A stretch of DNA of 19,702 nucleotides from an uncultured Muribaculaceae bacterium (GCA_910577585.1 CAJTNN010000034.1:1-19702), one strand, 5' to 3'; positions 1 through 7,587 are shown, counted from the stretch's first letter. The notes: generated from the letters alone by a model not told the origin. A program made the numbers and translations.

Positions 1-39
1 AATTGAATATCAATAATTTCAAAGCACTCTTATGATTTT

Positions 40-53
40 TTAGTGGACACTAA
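40..53. promoter_or_regulatory. Palindrome TTAGTG-GA-CACTAA, candidate TetR operator
   Basis: Two perfect 6-bp inverted arms flank a 2-base centre. The size and symmetry fit sites bound by TetR-family dimers, and the site lies upstream of a tetR gene. A second, AT-only inverted repeat (TTATTA-GCT-TAATAA, 56-70) follows directly. Binding is inferred. The site is about 95 bases upstream of the predicted -7 element, so it could also serve a divergent gene beyond the left edge. Confidence 0.4.
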
Positions 54-108
54 TGTTATTAGCTTAATAAATAATAGGAGTGAATATGTGAATAAAAATT
101 ATTTTTTG

Positions 109-129
109 CACAACTTTAAAATAATTGTG
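109..129. promoter_or_regulatory. Inverted repeat CACAA-N11-TTGTG overlapping the tetR promoter
   Basis: Five-base inverted arms at 109-113 and 125-129 lie 11 bases apart. The right arm coincides with the TTG that would be the -33 element of the tetR promoter. A repressor bound here would block transcription, so this is a candidate autoregulatory operator. The arms are short and the DNA is AT-rich, so chance is possible. Confidence 0.3.
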
Positions 130-156
130 TAATAATCCGATTTTTTATTAAATTTG
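125..156 (+). promoter_or_regulatory. Bacteroidota-type promoter for tetR
   Basis: TAAATTTG at 149-156 matches the Bacteroidota -7 consensus TAnnTTTG exactly. A TTG at 125-127 lies at about the right distance for the -33 element. Transcription would start near 162-166 and give a leader of about 190 bases before the ATG at 355. Confidence 0.6.
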
Positions 157-225
157 CATTTTATTGCAGAGGGAATTATCTCTATGCGGCATCGGCTTGA
201 AAAGGTGAGTGCCGTTGGTTATGCG

Positions 226-287
226 GGTAATGCCGCGTGCCAAGCAGGGAGAGCCCGCAGGCTGTGCACCGGTAATGCCGCGTGCCA
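226..287. repeat. 17-bp direct repeat in the tetR leader
   Basis: GGTAATGCCGCGTGCCA occurs exactly at 226-242 and 271-287, 45 bases apart, inside a GC-rich patch between AT-rich promoter DNA and the tetR start. If read in the tetR frame both copies would encode the same GNAAC motif. It lies in the predicted 5' leader. Function unknown: it could be RNA structure, a protein site or a remnant of a dispersed repeat. Confidence 0.7.
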
Positions 288-354
288 CGTGGGTACTGGA
301 GCCGCATTGATAGAGCATAGATTCTACGGCAAGGTAATTAAAACGAAAACGAAG

Positions 355-939
355 ATGGTGTCGAAAACGAGAGATAAATTCATTGAGGTGGCCAGGCAAC
401 TCTTTGCCCGCAAGGGTGTGGAGAATACCACTATGAATGATATTGCCTCCGCTTCCGACAAGGGGCGCCGCACGATATACACTTATTTCAAGAACAAGCG
501 TGACATCTATAATGCGGTAGTGGAGAGTGAGTCAGACAAGCTGATGATGAATCTGCGCCTCATCGTGGCGCGGCCTGTGTCGGCTGAGGAGAAGCTGAAG
601 GAGTATGTGGCGGTGAGGTTTGAGACTATGCGCGAGATTGTGTCGCGCAATGGTTCTCTGCGGGCCGGCTTCTTCAGAGATGTGCGTAAGGTTGACCGCG
701 CGCGAAAGCTGATTTCGAAGAAGGAGATAGCCATGCTGCGCGAGATATTGGAGGAGGGTGTGCAGAACGGTGAGTTCGAGATAACCGACCTCAATCACAC
801 CTCGGTAATCGTCACACATGCCATACAGGGTCTGGATGTGACCTATATCCGCGACTCACTTTCTGACAAAGGTATCGACCAGGAGATGCTGGCAGAATAT
901 TTTTCGAGAATCCTGCTTAAAGGCATCATCAAGCGATGA
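355..939 (+). CDS. TetR/AcrR-family transcriptional regulator
   Basis: A 194-residue protein with the TetR layout. The N-terminal helix-turn-helix spans about residues 5-50: an FIEVARQLFARKG helix, then TTMNDIASAS, then the recognition helix region ending TIYTYFKNKRDIY. The remainder is an all-helical ligand-binding and dimerisation domain typical of the family's variable half. I chose the ATG at 355 because the family signature begins within ten residues of it, whereas the open frame upstream (TTG 154, ATG 184) adds unrelated residues and starts within or close to the promoter. Its neighbour on the same strand, 138 bases downstream, is a fabH-like gene followed by fabG, so a role in fatty-acid or lipid gene control is a reasonable inference. 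TetR proteins usually repress and are released by a small ligand, which cannot be named from sequence. Palindromes at 40-53 and 109-129 suggest autoregulation. Confidence 0.88.
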   Translation: MVSKTRDKFIEVARQLFARKGVENTTMNDIASASDKGRRTIYTYFKNKRDIYNAVVESESDKLMMNLRLIVARPVSAEEKLKEYVAVRFETMREIVSRNGSLRAGFFRDVRKVDRARKLISKKEIAMLREILEEGVQNGEFEITDLNHTSVIVTHAIQGLDVTYIRDSLSDKGIDQEMLAEYFSRILLKGIIKR

Positions 940-1077
940 CCACCCCGGGGATGATGGAGTTGTAGAAGCCGGTCCGCGAGGCAGCCAGGCTGCGGAGTCA
1001 GATTCAATATGTCTACCCGCAGACTAAGCCGACGAGCCGGGATGAAAGAAGAAACTAATCAACACTAAAACATAGAT

Positions 1078-2022
1078 ATGTATATAAACGCCACCGGATA
1101 TTACGTTCCAGCAGGGAGAGTGGACAATGCCCATTTTCTCGACGTCAATGGTCTGACAGCAGACTGGATTGAGCAGCGCACGGGAATCAAGACGCGCTCC
1201 AAGGCCGGCGCTGACGAGACATCCGACACGATGGCCATCGAGGCCATAGAGAATGCCCTTGGCAAACTTCCCTATGACATCAAGGATGTAGACTTGATAG
1301 TGGCAGCGCAATATTGCGCCTACGACACTGTGGCCACCACGGCTCATGTGGCCCAGCGCCATTACGGCATCGAGGGGGCTAAAGCTTTGTACTGCTCGGC
1401 CGCCTGCTCATCGTTTATCAACGGTCTGGAGGTGGTGGAGGGTTACTTCGCCAGTGGCAAGGCCAGCAAGGCGCTGATTATCTCAAGCGAGCACAATACA
1501 TACTACAGCAATGAATCTGACCCTAAGTGCGGACATCTCTGGGGTGATGGCGCGGTGGCATATTTTGTCAGCAAGGATCGTCAGAGCGAGAATGATATCG
1601 AGGTTGTGGAGATATTCACCGAAGGGCTCGGACATCTCGGCAAAGGTCCCGATGGAGTGAAGCTGCGTCCGGCAGAGGGGGGTATCACCATGCCCGATGG
1701 CCGCGATGTATTTCTCTACGCATGCCGCTACATGGTGTATGCGCTCGATCAGATCCTGAAGCATCAGGGTCTTGAGCGCAGCGACCTGAAACATGTAATC
1801 TGCCATCAGGCCAACAAACGCATTGTGGCGCAGGTGGCGCATCAGCTTGAGCTTCCCGCCGAGCGCTTCCTCAACAACATCGAGGAACTTGGCAACACCG
1901 GGGCCGCCTCCGCACCGCTTGTGCTCGCTCAGAACACCGACCGCTTCTCGGCAGGCGACCTCGCCGCACTCATAGTGTTTGGCGGAGGCTACAGCTGCGG
2001 CTCAGTGATAGTGAAGTTCTGA
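1078..2022 (+). CDS. fabH: 3-oxoacyl-ACP synthase III (KAS III, FabH-like)
   Basis: This thiolase-fold condensing enzyme joins an acyl-CoA primer to malonyl-ACP, the first condensation of type II fatty-acid synthesis in the cytoplasm. At 314 residues it has normal FabH length. The catalytic triad is complete: Cys110 in SAACSSF, His243 in ICHQANKR and Asn273 in LGNTGAAS. The C-terminal FGGGYSCGS glycine loop and the N-terminal WIEQRTGIKTR signature are also present. The nucleophile motif reads ACSS rather than the ACAG of Escherichia coli FabH, so primer choice may differ. I cannot tell whether this is the housekeeping copy or a second, specialised KAS III. It sits between a TetR regulator and fabG, and the 235-base gap to fabG contains tandem repeats and a palindrome, so the two genes may not be tightly coupled. 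Confidence 0.9.
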   Translation: MYINATGYYVPAGRVDNAHFLDVNGLTADWIEQRTGIKTRSKAGADETSDTMAIEAIENALGKLPYDIKDVDLIVAAQYCAYDTVATTAHVAQRHYGIEGAKALYCSAACSSFINGLEVVEGYFASGKASKALIISSEHNTYYSNESDPKCGHLWGDGAVAYFVSKDRQSENDIEVVEIFTEGLGHLGKGPDGVKLRPAEGGITMPDGRDVFLYACRYMVYALDQILKHQGLERSDLKHVICHQANKRIVAQVAHQLELPAERFLNNIEELGNTGAASAPLVLAQNTDRFSAGDLAALIVFGGGYSCGSVIVKF

Positions 2023-2102
2023 TCTGTGGCTCTGCCGGATATGGCCCGCACACGAGACGAACTGACCGAAATATGGCCGCACTCCGCACCCGGATCTGCA
2101 GG

Positions 2103-2168
2103 CTGAAGAATAGATACCTTGAGTCTGAAGAATAAATATCCTGAGTCCGAAGAATAGATATCTTCAAT
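2103..2168. repeat. Three tandem 22-bp units between fabH and fabG
   Basis: Units at 2103-2124, 2125-2146 and 2147-2168 share the core C(T/C)GAAGAATA(G/A)ATA, followed by a (C/T)(C/T)T(G/C)A(G/A)T-like tail. The 22-bp period is about two DNA helical turns, so equivalent bases face the same side of the helix, as in regulator-binding arrays. The units are about 90-155 bases upstream of the fabG ATG. They could equally be a slippage-generated microsatellite. Confidence 0.75.
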
Positions 2169-2202
2169 CAGAGAAGCATAAAAAAAGAAATAGAATAATC
2201 TC

Positions 2203-2229
2203 CCCGGTCTATGCCGCGGCATAGCCGGG
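2203..2229. promoter_or_regulatory. 12-bp palindrome or hairpin before fabG
   Basis: CCCGG-t-CTATGCC (2203-2215) is complementary to GGCATAG-CCGGG (2218-2229) with one bulged T. The right arm runs into GGGAGGA at 2227-2233, the only Shine-Dalgarno-like string near fabG, so an RNA hairpin would bury it. No T-run follows, so a simple intrinsic terminator is unlikely. It could be a protein-binding palindrome or a structured leader. Confidence 0.5.
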
Positions 2230-2257
2230 AGGATTGACAGTAAACAATAAAATCAAT

Positions 2258-3004
2258 ATGAAACTTCTTGAAGGAAAGGTAGCACTTGTCACCGGCGCCG
2301 CACGCGGCATCGGCAAGGCACTTGCGCTGAAATTCGCATCTGAAGGCGCCGACATAGCCTTCACCGACCTTGTCATTGATGAGAATGGCGAGCAGACAGT
2401 AAAAGAGATTGAGGCACTTGGCGTGAAATGCAAAGGCTACGCCAGCAATGCAGCTGACTTCGCACAGACCGAAGAGGTTGTGGCAGATGTTAAGAAAGAC
2501 TTTGGTCATATCGACATCCTCGTCAACAACGCAGGCATCACCAAAGATGGCCTGATGATGCGCATGACAGAGGCTCAGTGGGACGCTGTGATTGCAGTCA
2601 ACCTCAAGTCAGCCTTCAACTTTATCCACGCTGTGCTTCCGATCATGCTTCGTCAGAAGGGTGGTTCGATCATCAACATGGCTTCAGTGGTGGGTGTGCA
2701 CGGCAACGCCGGCCAGTCAAACTACGCAGCCTCCAAGGCAGGTCTTATCGCGCTTGCCAAGAGCATCGCCCAGGAGGTGGGTTCACGCGGCATCCGCGCC
2801 AACGCCATTGCCCCGGGCTTTATCGAGACAGCCATGACAGCAGCTCTCCCCGAAGAGGTGCGCAAGGAGTGGGCAGCCAAGATTCCGTTGCGTCGCGGCG
2901 GTCAGGTAGAGGATATCGCCAATGTAGCCACATTCCTGGCTTCTGACATGTCGAGCTACGTCACCGGACAGGTTATCCAGGTCGACGGCGGCATGAACAT
3001 GTAA
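2258..3004 (+). CDS. fabG: 3-oxoacyl-ACP reductase FabG
   Basis: A classical short-chain dehydrogenase that reduces 3-oxoacyl-ACP to 3-hydroxyacyl-ACP with NADPH in fatty-acid elongation. From the ATG at 2258 it has 248 residues, the usual FabG length. It shows the TGAARGIG dinucleotide-binding loop (12-19), NNAG (90-93), Asn115, catalytic Ser143 and the Tyr156-x3-Lys160 pair, and it ends in the typical GQVIQVDGGMNM. A TTG at 2234 would add eight residues and has GGGAGGA directly upstream. I prefer the ATG because the Rossmann fold normally starts within ten residues of the N-terminus. ispD follows after 4 bases, so the two are almost surely co-transcribed. Other SDR dehydrogenases share these motifs, but the C-terminus and the fabH neighbour favour FabG. 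Confidence 0.9.
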   Translation: MKLLEGKVALVTGAARGIGKALALKFASEGADIAFTDLVIDENGEQTVKEIEALGVKCKGYASNAADFAQTEEVVADVKKDFGHIDILVNNAGITKDGLMMRMTEAQWDAVIAVNLKSAFNFIHAVLPIMLRQKGGSIINMASVVGVHGNAGQSNYAASKAGLIALAKSIAQEVGSRGIRANAIAPGFIETAMTAALPEEVRKEWAAKIPLRRGGQVEDIANVATFLASDMSSYVTGQVIQVDGGMNM

Positions 3005-3008
3005 GCCG

Positions 3009-3803
3009 ATGGCATCATATGCAGTCATACTTGCCGGCGGCGTGGGACTCCGCGCCGGCGGCGATATGCCGAAGCAATTCCGCAGTGTCTGCGGTCGGCC
3101 GTTGCTATGGTGGTCAATCAAGACCTTCATGGAGGCCGACCCGCAGATGCGGATTGTACTCGTGATGCATCCCGATTATGCAGATTTGTGGCAAAGGTTG
3201 ATGGCCGACCTGCCCGAGGCGGAGCGCATCGGGTGCCTGATGACTTATGGAGGCTCCACGCGTTGCGAATCGGTGGCCAACGGCCTTGAGTGCGTGGCGT
3301 CGCATGTAGCCGCAGAGAAGCCACAAGCCGGTTCACCCCAGGAAGTTGTCGTACTGATTCACGACGGTGCCCGCCCCTTGCTTACGGCGCCCATGATACG
3401 CCGTGGCATCGAAGCCCTGCGGCAGGGTTGCGGAGCGATTCCGGCGCTGGCGAGCGTCAATTCGTTGCGCCGCCTCACCGATTTGGATGAGCCGCTGACA
3501 GAGAGCCGCAGTGAGAGTGTGCCCAGAGCTGAATATGTGGAGGTTCAGACTCCACAGATATTTTATCTCGAAGACATACGCCGGGCCTATGCCAAAGGGC
3601 TGGCCGAATGTGGCGCAGCTGCCTTCACAGATGATGCGTCGGTGGCAGAATATGCCGGAATGCAGATAAATCTCTATGAAGGATTGCCGGCCAATATAAA
3701 GGTCACCCACGCAGATGACTTCGTTATTGCCGAAGCCTTGCTCGCCCGGCGCATTCAGATGAGTGCAGATGAGGCGGATTCTAAAGCCTCTACCGCTACA
3801 TAA
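3009..3803 (+). CDS. ispD: 2-C-methyl-D-erythritol 4-phosphate cytidylyltransferase IspD
   Basis: This enzyme transfers CMP from CTP to 2-C-methyl-D-erythritol 4-phosphate, the third step of the MEP isoprenoid pathway. Visible signatures are the nucleotide-binding loop ILAGGVGLRAGGDMPKQF (residues 7-24, with Arg15 and Lys22), GGSTRCESV (81-89), IHDGARPL (117-124), VQTPQIF (179-185), FTDDASVAE (206-214) and the substrate-binding lysine of NIKVTHADD (Lys231). At 264 residues it is longer than the common length of about 225-240. The extra length sits near residues 98-112, near 157-175 and in a C-terminal tail after 248 rich in Ala, Ser and Asp, all outside the active-site motifs. It starts 4 bases after the fabG stop and recG follows 47 bases later. 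Confident family call. Confidence 0.93.
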   Translation: MASYAVILAGGVGLRAGGDMPKQFRSVCGRPLLWWSIKTFMEADPQMRIVLVMHPDYADLWQRLMADLPEAERIGCLMTYGGSTRCESVANGLECVASHVAAEKPQAGSPQEVVVLIHDGARPLLTAPMIRRGIEALRQGCGAIPALASVNSLRRLTDLDEPLTESRSESVPRAEYVEVQTPQIFYLEDIRRAYAKGLAECGAAAFTDDASVAEYAGMQINLYEGLPANIKVTHADDFVIAEALLARRIQMSADEADSKASTAT

Positions 3804-3850
3804 CTCAAGCGATAAGTTTAAACGACTTCATAAGGATAGTCAAAGCGATT

Positions 3851-6037
3851 ATGGGAAGATTTGAGGAGACCGAAATAAAATATCTAAAAGGTATAGGAGA
3901 GGCCCGGGCGAAGCTCCTGGCCTCCGAGCTCGAGATTTCAAGCTTCAAGGATCTGCTTGACTATTACCCCTTCAGATATGTCGACCGCAGCAAATTTTAT
4001 CAGATATCAGAGCTGACCGGGGAAATGCCGTTGGTGCAGATCCGCGGTCATTTTGTTAACTTCATCATCGAGGGCGAGGGGAAGTCGAAGCGCATGCGCG
4101 GCATATTTACCGACGGCCACCGCATGATGGAGGCGATATGGTTTGCCGGCATCAGCAAATTACGCGAGATATACCGCTGCGGGACAGAATACGTGATGTT
4201 TGGCAAGCCCACAGTCTACAACGGCGGCTGGCAGATGGCGCATCCCGAACTTGAAGCCTACGACCCCACGCGTCCCCCGACAGGACTGCAGGGGATATAC
4301 TCACTCACCGAGGCATTGCGCCGCCGCGGCATAACCCAGCGGGTGATACAGACTGCCGTGCGCAATCTGCTGTCGCACCAGAATTTTGCCACCATAGCCG
4401 AGACCTTGCCGCAGGCTGTGACGGCACACTATCGCTTCCCATCGCTATCCGAAACCTACAAAGCCCTTCACTTTCCGGAAGAGACCCAACTCCTGCAGCG
4501 CGCCCGCCAGCGCATGAAATTTGAGGAACTCTTCTATCTTGAGCTCCAGATACTTCGCTACTCACAGCGCCGCAACCATCAACTCAAGGGCCACATCTTC
4601 AGCCGTATCGGCGACTACTTCAACCACTATTACTCCGAATGCATACCCTTTGAGCTCACCGGTGCCCAGAAGCGGGTGCTCAAAGAGATACGCGCCGACA
4701 TGCGCACCGGGCGCCAGATGAACCGTCTGCTGCAGGGCGATGTAGGCAGCGGCAAGACGATGGTGGCCTTCATGTCGATGCTGATGAGCGCCGACAACGG
4801 CTTCCAGTCGTGCCTGATGGCCCCCACCGAGATACTCGCCGGCCAGCACTATGCCACAATCAGCTCGTGGGCTGAAAAAATCGGGCTTCGCACCGCCCTG
4901 CTCACCGGCAGCACCCGCGCCAAGGCGCGCCGCGAGATACTTGCCGCCCTTGCCTCGGGCGAGATACATATCATCGTAGGCACCCACGCCCTGCTCGAAG
5001 AGCGTGTGGAATTCAAAACGCTCGGGCTCGCCGTGATCGACGAGCAGCATCGATTCGGAGTGGCGCAGAGAGCCCGGATGTGGGGAAAAGGGAGTGTGCC
5101 ACCACATGTGCTCGTCATGACAGCCACACCGATACCGCGCACACTTGCCATGACAGTATATGGCGACCTCGATGTGTCAGTAATCGATGAGCTTCCCCCC
5201 GGACGCAAACCCATCGAGACCTGGCTGCGTACAGATGCCAACCGCGCAGAGGTAAACCGCCACATCTGGCGGCAGCTTCAGGAGGGGCGGCAGATATATA
5301 TAGTATATCCACTCATTCATGAAAATGAGAAACTCGACCTCCGCAGCCTCGAAGATGGGCTGCAGCGTGTGCGCGACACCTTCAAGGATGTGGAGGTCAG
5401 CTTTGTGCATGGCCAGATGAAACCCTCCGAAAAAGAATACCAGATGCAGAAATTCGTGGAGGGCCGCTCGCGCATCATGGTGGCTACCACAGTGATAGAG
5501 GTAGGAGTGAATGTGCCCAACGCCACAGTGATGGTCATAGAGAATGCCGAGCGCTTCGGACTCTCGCAGCTGCATCAGCTGCGCGGGCGTGTGGGACGCG
5601 GTGCCGACCGCAGCTGGTGTATACTCATGTCGAAAGATAAGATAGCCGCCATCACCCGCAAACGCCTTAATATTATGACATCTACGACCGATGGATTCCT
5701 CGTGTCGGAGGCCGACCTGCAGTTGCGCGGCCCGGGCGACATGGAGGGTACTCAGCAGAGTGGCATAGCCTTCAATCTGAAGATTGCCAATCTTGCCACC
5801 GATGGCCAGATAGTGCAGGCCGCCCGCAATGTGGCAGAGGCCATACTTGCTGCCAATCCCCAGATATGCGGCGCTCAAGGAGAGAAAGATGGAGGGGGTG
5901 TGATGCCCGACAGCGGTCTGCTGGATGTGGCCGGCGACAGCACGCAATGGCGCCTTTCAGACTCCGACATACATATATTGGCCGCCGAGCTGCACCGGCG
6001 TTTTGACCATAAACTTGACTGGTCGCTGATAAGCTGA
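3851..6037 (+). CDS. recG: ATP-dependent DNA helicase RecG
   Basis: RecG is a monomeric double-stranded DNA translocase that remodels stalled replication forks and branch-migrates Holliday junctions. The 728-residue protein is complete and slightly longer than the E. coli enzyme of about 690. Residues about 1-280 form the wedge/OB-fold junction-binding part, opening with a helix-hairpin-helix-like KGIGEARAKLL. The motor follows: Walker A GDVGSGKT (296-303), the DEQH box (397-400, in DEQHRFG), MTATPIPRTLAMT from 423, and a second RecA lobe with QLHQLRGRVGRG (573-584). The C-terminal TRKRLNIM and DLQLRGPGDMEGTQQSG stretches are typical of RecG. It lies 47 bases after ispD on the same strand and is probably in the same transcript. 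UvrB and Mfd share the motor but not the wedge or DEQHRFG context. Confidence 0.96.
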   Translation: MGRFEETEIKYLKGIGEARAKLLASELEISSFKDLLDYYPFRYVDRSKFYQISELTGEMPLVQIRGHFVNFIIEGEGKSKRMRGIFTDGHRMMEAIWFAGISKLREIYRCGTEYVMFGKPTVYNGGWQMAHPELEAYDPTRPPTGLQGIYSLTEALRRRGITQRVIQTAVRNLLSHQNFATIAETLPQAVTAHYRFPSLSETYKALHFPEETQLLQRARQRMKFEELFYLELQILRYSQRRNHQLKGHIFSRIGDYFNHYYSECIPFELTGAQKRVLKEIRADMRTGRQMNRLLQGDVGSGKTMVAFMSMLMSADNGFQSCLMAPTEILAGQHYATISSWAEKIGLRTALLTGSTRAKARREILAALASGEIHIIVGTHALLEERVEFKTLGLAVIDEQHRFGVAQRARMWGKGSVPPHVLVMTATPIPRTLAMTVYGDLDVSVIDELPPGRKPIETWLRTDANRAEVNRHIWRQLQEGRQIYIVYPLIHENEKLDLRSLEDGLQRVRDTFKDVEVSFVHGQMKPSEKEYQMQKFVEGRSRIMVATTVIEVGVNVPNATVMVIENAERFGLSQLHQLRGRVGRGADRSWCILMSKDKIAAITRKRLNIMTSTTDGFLVSEADLQLRGPGDMEGTQQSGIAFNLKIANLATDGQIVQAARNVAEAILAANPQICGAQGEKDGGGVMPDSGLLDVAGDSTQWRLSDSDIHILAAELHRRFDHKLDWSLIS

Positions 6038-6136
6038 GGCGCAGAGGTCACAGCCGGGGAAGAGGCATCAGGCACCACCGGCATAGACCCTGTAGATCGC
6101 GTGAGCAAAAGCGGGGTGAAAAATGTTATAACCAAT

Positions 6137-7480
6137 ATGAAAGAGAAAGAGATACGCACTCTCCTCGCGCAAAAAGAGGGGATTGAAGAATTGAATCCGA
6201 TGCAGGAGAAGATGCTTCAGGCATGCGCCGAGAAGCGAGATGTGATATTGCTATCGCCTACGGGCAGCGGCAAGACAGTGGCCTTCGGTGTGCCGCTGCT
6301 GAAAATGTTGAAGGACCCCACCGGACGCCTGCAGGCCATAGTCATCGCCCCGAGCCGTGAGCTGGTGACACAGATAGCCGGTGTGCTCCGCAATATCGGC
6401 GGTCCCTTCCGGGTGCTCGCCCTGTACGGTGGCCACAAGGTGGAGGATGAGATTAACTCGCTGCGGGTGGTGCCCGATATCATTGTAGCCACTCCAGGCC
6501 GACTCCTTGACCATATCAAGCGAGGCAATATCGATGTGCTTCCGACCCGCATACTCGTGCTCGACGAATTCGACAAATCACTCGAACTCGGGTTTGAGGA
6601 GGATATGTCGAAGATAGTCAAGTGCCTTAAGAATGTGAGCCGCATCATACTCACTTCAGCCACCGATGCCCCCTCGCTGCCCGACTTCTTGCCGGTCAAA
6701 GACCCGATAGTGGTCAATTTTCTCGACAACAACCGCAAGCTGCGCAGCCGCATGGAGGTGCGCCGGGTGCAGAGCGACGGCAAAGATAAACTCGACAGCC
6801 TGCTACTGCTTCTGCGCAACCTCTCGAAAGGTCACGAAGAGCCCGAGCGAACGATTATTTTTGTAAACCATCGAGAGAGCGCCGAACGCATCTATGCCTA
6901 TCTGCGCTCGCGCGGTGTGGCCTGTACACTCTATCATGGCGCTCTCGACCAGCGCCAGCGCGAGTCATCGCTCGAGGCATTCAATTCCGGAGCGCGTCCG
7001 ATACTTGTAGCCACCGACCTTGCCGCCCGTGGTCTCGATATCGAAGGGGTGCGCAATGTGGTGCATTATCACCTGCCCCTCACCCCCGAAGCCTATACCC
7101 ACCGCAACGGCCGTACCGCCCGAGTTGCCAACGCCGGCAACGTCTATCTGCTCACCGGCCCCGACGAAGAGCTTAAAGACTACATGGTCACAGATGGAGA
7201 CTACTCGCTCGACGCATCAGCCGACGGCCCCCTGGCCAACTCACGCGAAGTAATATTCATCGGCGGCGGCAAGCGCGAGAAACTCTCGAAAGGCGACATA
7301 CTCGGCTTCATCACGAAAGATGTCGGACTGCCCGGCTCAGATGTAGGGCGCATAGCAGTCTACGACCACTACAGCCTCGTCAACGTAAGCCGCCAGGCCG
7401 CCCCCGCCATCATCGACGCCGCCAAGAGCCGCAAGATAAAAGGTGAGAAGCGCCGCGTCGGCTATTTGGAATCATTATAA
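6137..7480 (+). CDS. DEAD-box ATP-dependent RNA helicase, DbpA-like
   Basis: A 447-residue superfamily 2 RNA helicase. Motifs in order: a Q-motif-like LNPMQ; motif I SPTGSGKT (40-47); TPGRLLDHI; motif II as DEFD (143-146) instead of DEAD; SAT (174-176); a second lobe with IIFVNHRESAERI and VATDLAARGLDI; and motif VI as HRNGRTAR (322-329) where HRxGRTGR is usual. After about residue 375 comes a domain of some 70 residues with LSKGDILGF, GRIAVYDHYSLV and a basic IKGEKRRVGYL end. This matches the DbpA-type RNA-binding domain, which in E. coli DbpA targets 23S rRNA hairpin 92. A role in large-subunit ribosome assembly is therefore likely but inferred. I chose the ATG at 6137. A GTG at 6101 would add twelve unremarkable residues. 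Confidence 0.88.
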   Translation: MKEKEIRTLLAQKEGIEELNPMQEKMLQACAEKRDVILLSPTGSGKTVAFGVPLLKMLKDPTGRLQAIVIAPSRELVTQIAGVLRNIGGPFRVLALYGGHKVEDEINSLRVVPDIIVATPGRLLDHIKRGNIDVLPTRILVLDEFDKSLELGFEEDMSKIVKCLKNVSRIILTSATDAPSLPDFLPVKDPIVVNFLDNNRKLRSRMEVRRVQSDGKDKLDSLLLLLRNLSKGHEEPERTIIFVNHRESAERIYAYLRSRGVACTLYHGALDQRQRESSLEAFNSGARPILVATDLAARGLDIEGVRNVVHYHLPLTPEAYTHRNGRTARVANAGNVYLLTGPDEELKDYMVTDGDYSLDASADGPLANSREVIFIGGGKREKLSKGDILGFITKDVGLPGSDVGRIAVYDHYSLVNVSRQAAPAIIDAAKSRKIKGEKRRVGYLESL

Positions 7481-7551
7481 ATAATGGGGTCAAACAGGTT
7501 GATTACTGTCGAAAAAAGACTTAAAATCCACCGAAATCGCTGATTTTTTAG

Positions 7552-7559
7552 TAACTTTG
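7552..7559 (+). promoter_or_regulatory. Promoter -7 element of the pyruvate oxidoreductase gene
   Basis: TAACTTTG matches TAnnTTTG exactly and lies 76 bases before the ATG in an AT-rich spacer. No clear -33 TTTG is visible at the expected distance. Transcription would start near 7566, just before a small hairpin. It fits a separate, strongly transcribed single-gene unit. Confidence 0.65.
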
Positions 7560-7568
7560 CAAAATTGA

Positions 7569-7587
7569 CTCCGGCAAGGTACCGGAG
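7569..7587 (+). promoter_or_regulatory. Hairpin at the 5' end of the pyruvate oxidoreductase mRNA
   Basis: CTCCGG (7569-7574) pairs with CCGGAG (7582-7587) around a 7-base loop, within a few bases of the predicted transcription start. A 5'-terminal hairpin of this kind could stabilise the message, which is an inference. The leader after it is AT-rich and unstructured by eye. Confidence 0.4.

Larger units (their letters stand above)
1..354. other. Non-coding region upstream of tetR
   Basis: I see no gene here. Bases 1-160 are AT-rich and hold several inverted repeats and a promoter, listed separately. Bases 190-310 turn abruptly GC-rich and carry a duplicated 17-mer. A reading frame continuous with tetR is open back to a TTG at 154, with an in-frame ATG at 184, but the roughly 57-67 extra residues resemble no part of a TetR protein. 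I treat the stretch as regulatory DNA plus a 5' leader of about 190 bases. Confidence 0.6.

Noticed and set aside
154..354. N-terminal extension of the TetR protein from TTG 154 or ATG 184
   Set aside because: TTG 154 lies within the -7 element, the added residues do not match TetR proteins, and the DNA-binding domain starts normally after ATG 355.
973..996. GCAGCC-A-GGCTGC palindrome (981-993) and TCCGC/GCGGA arms between tetR and fabH as an operator or terminator
   Set aside because: The arms overlap in a way that leaves almost no loop, no T-run follows, and such short GC palindromes are expected by chance in this base composition.
2103..2168. Tandem 22-bp units as a CRISPR array
   Set aside because: The units abut with no unique spacers and there are no cas genes.
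2578..2946. Out-of-frame open reading frames within fabG
   Set aside because: They overlap the FabG active-site region in another frame and encode Arg/Pro/Ser-rich sequence without family features.
4562..5107. A 181-codon open frame on the minus strand inside recG
   Set aside because: It is antisense to the conserved recG motor region, has no recognisable domain, and is explained by high GC codon structure on the coding strand.
5177..5947. A 256-codon minus-strand frame opposite the 3' part of recG
   Set aside because: It is His/Gly/Leu-rich low-information translation antisense to helicase motifs, with no promoter or homology I can see.
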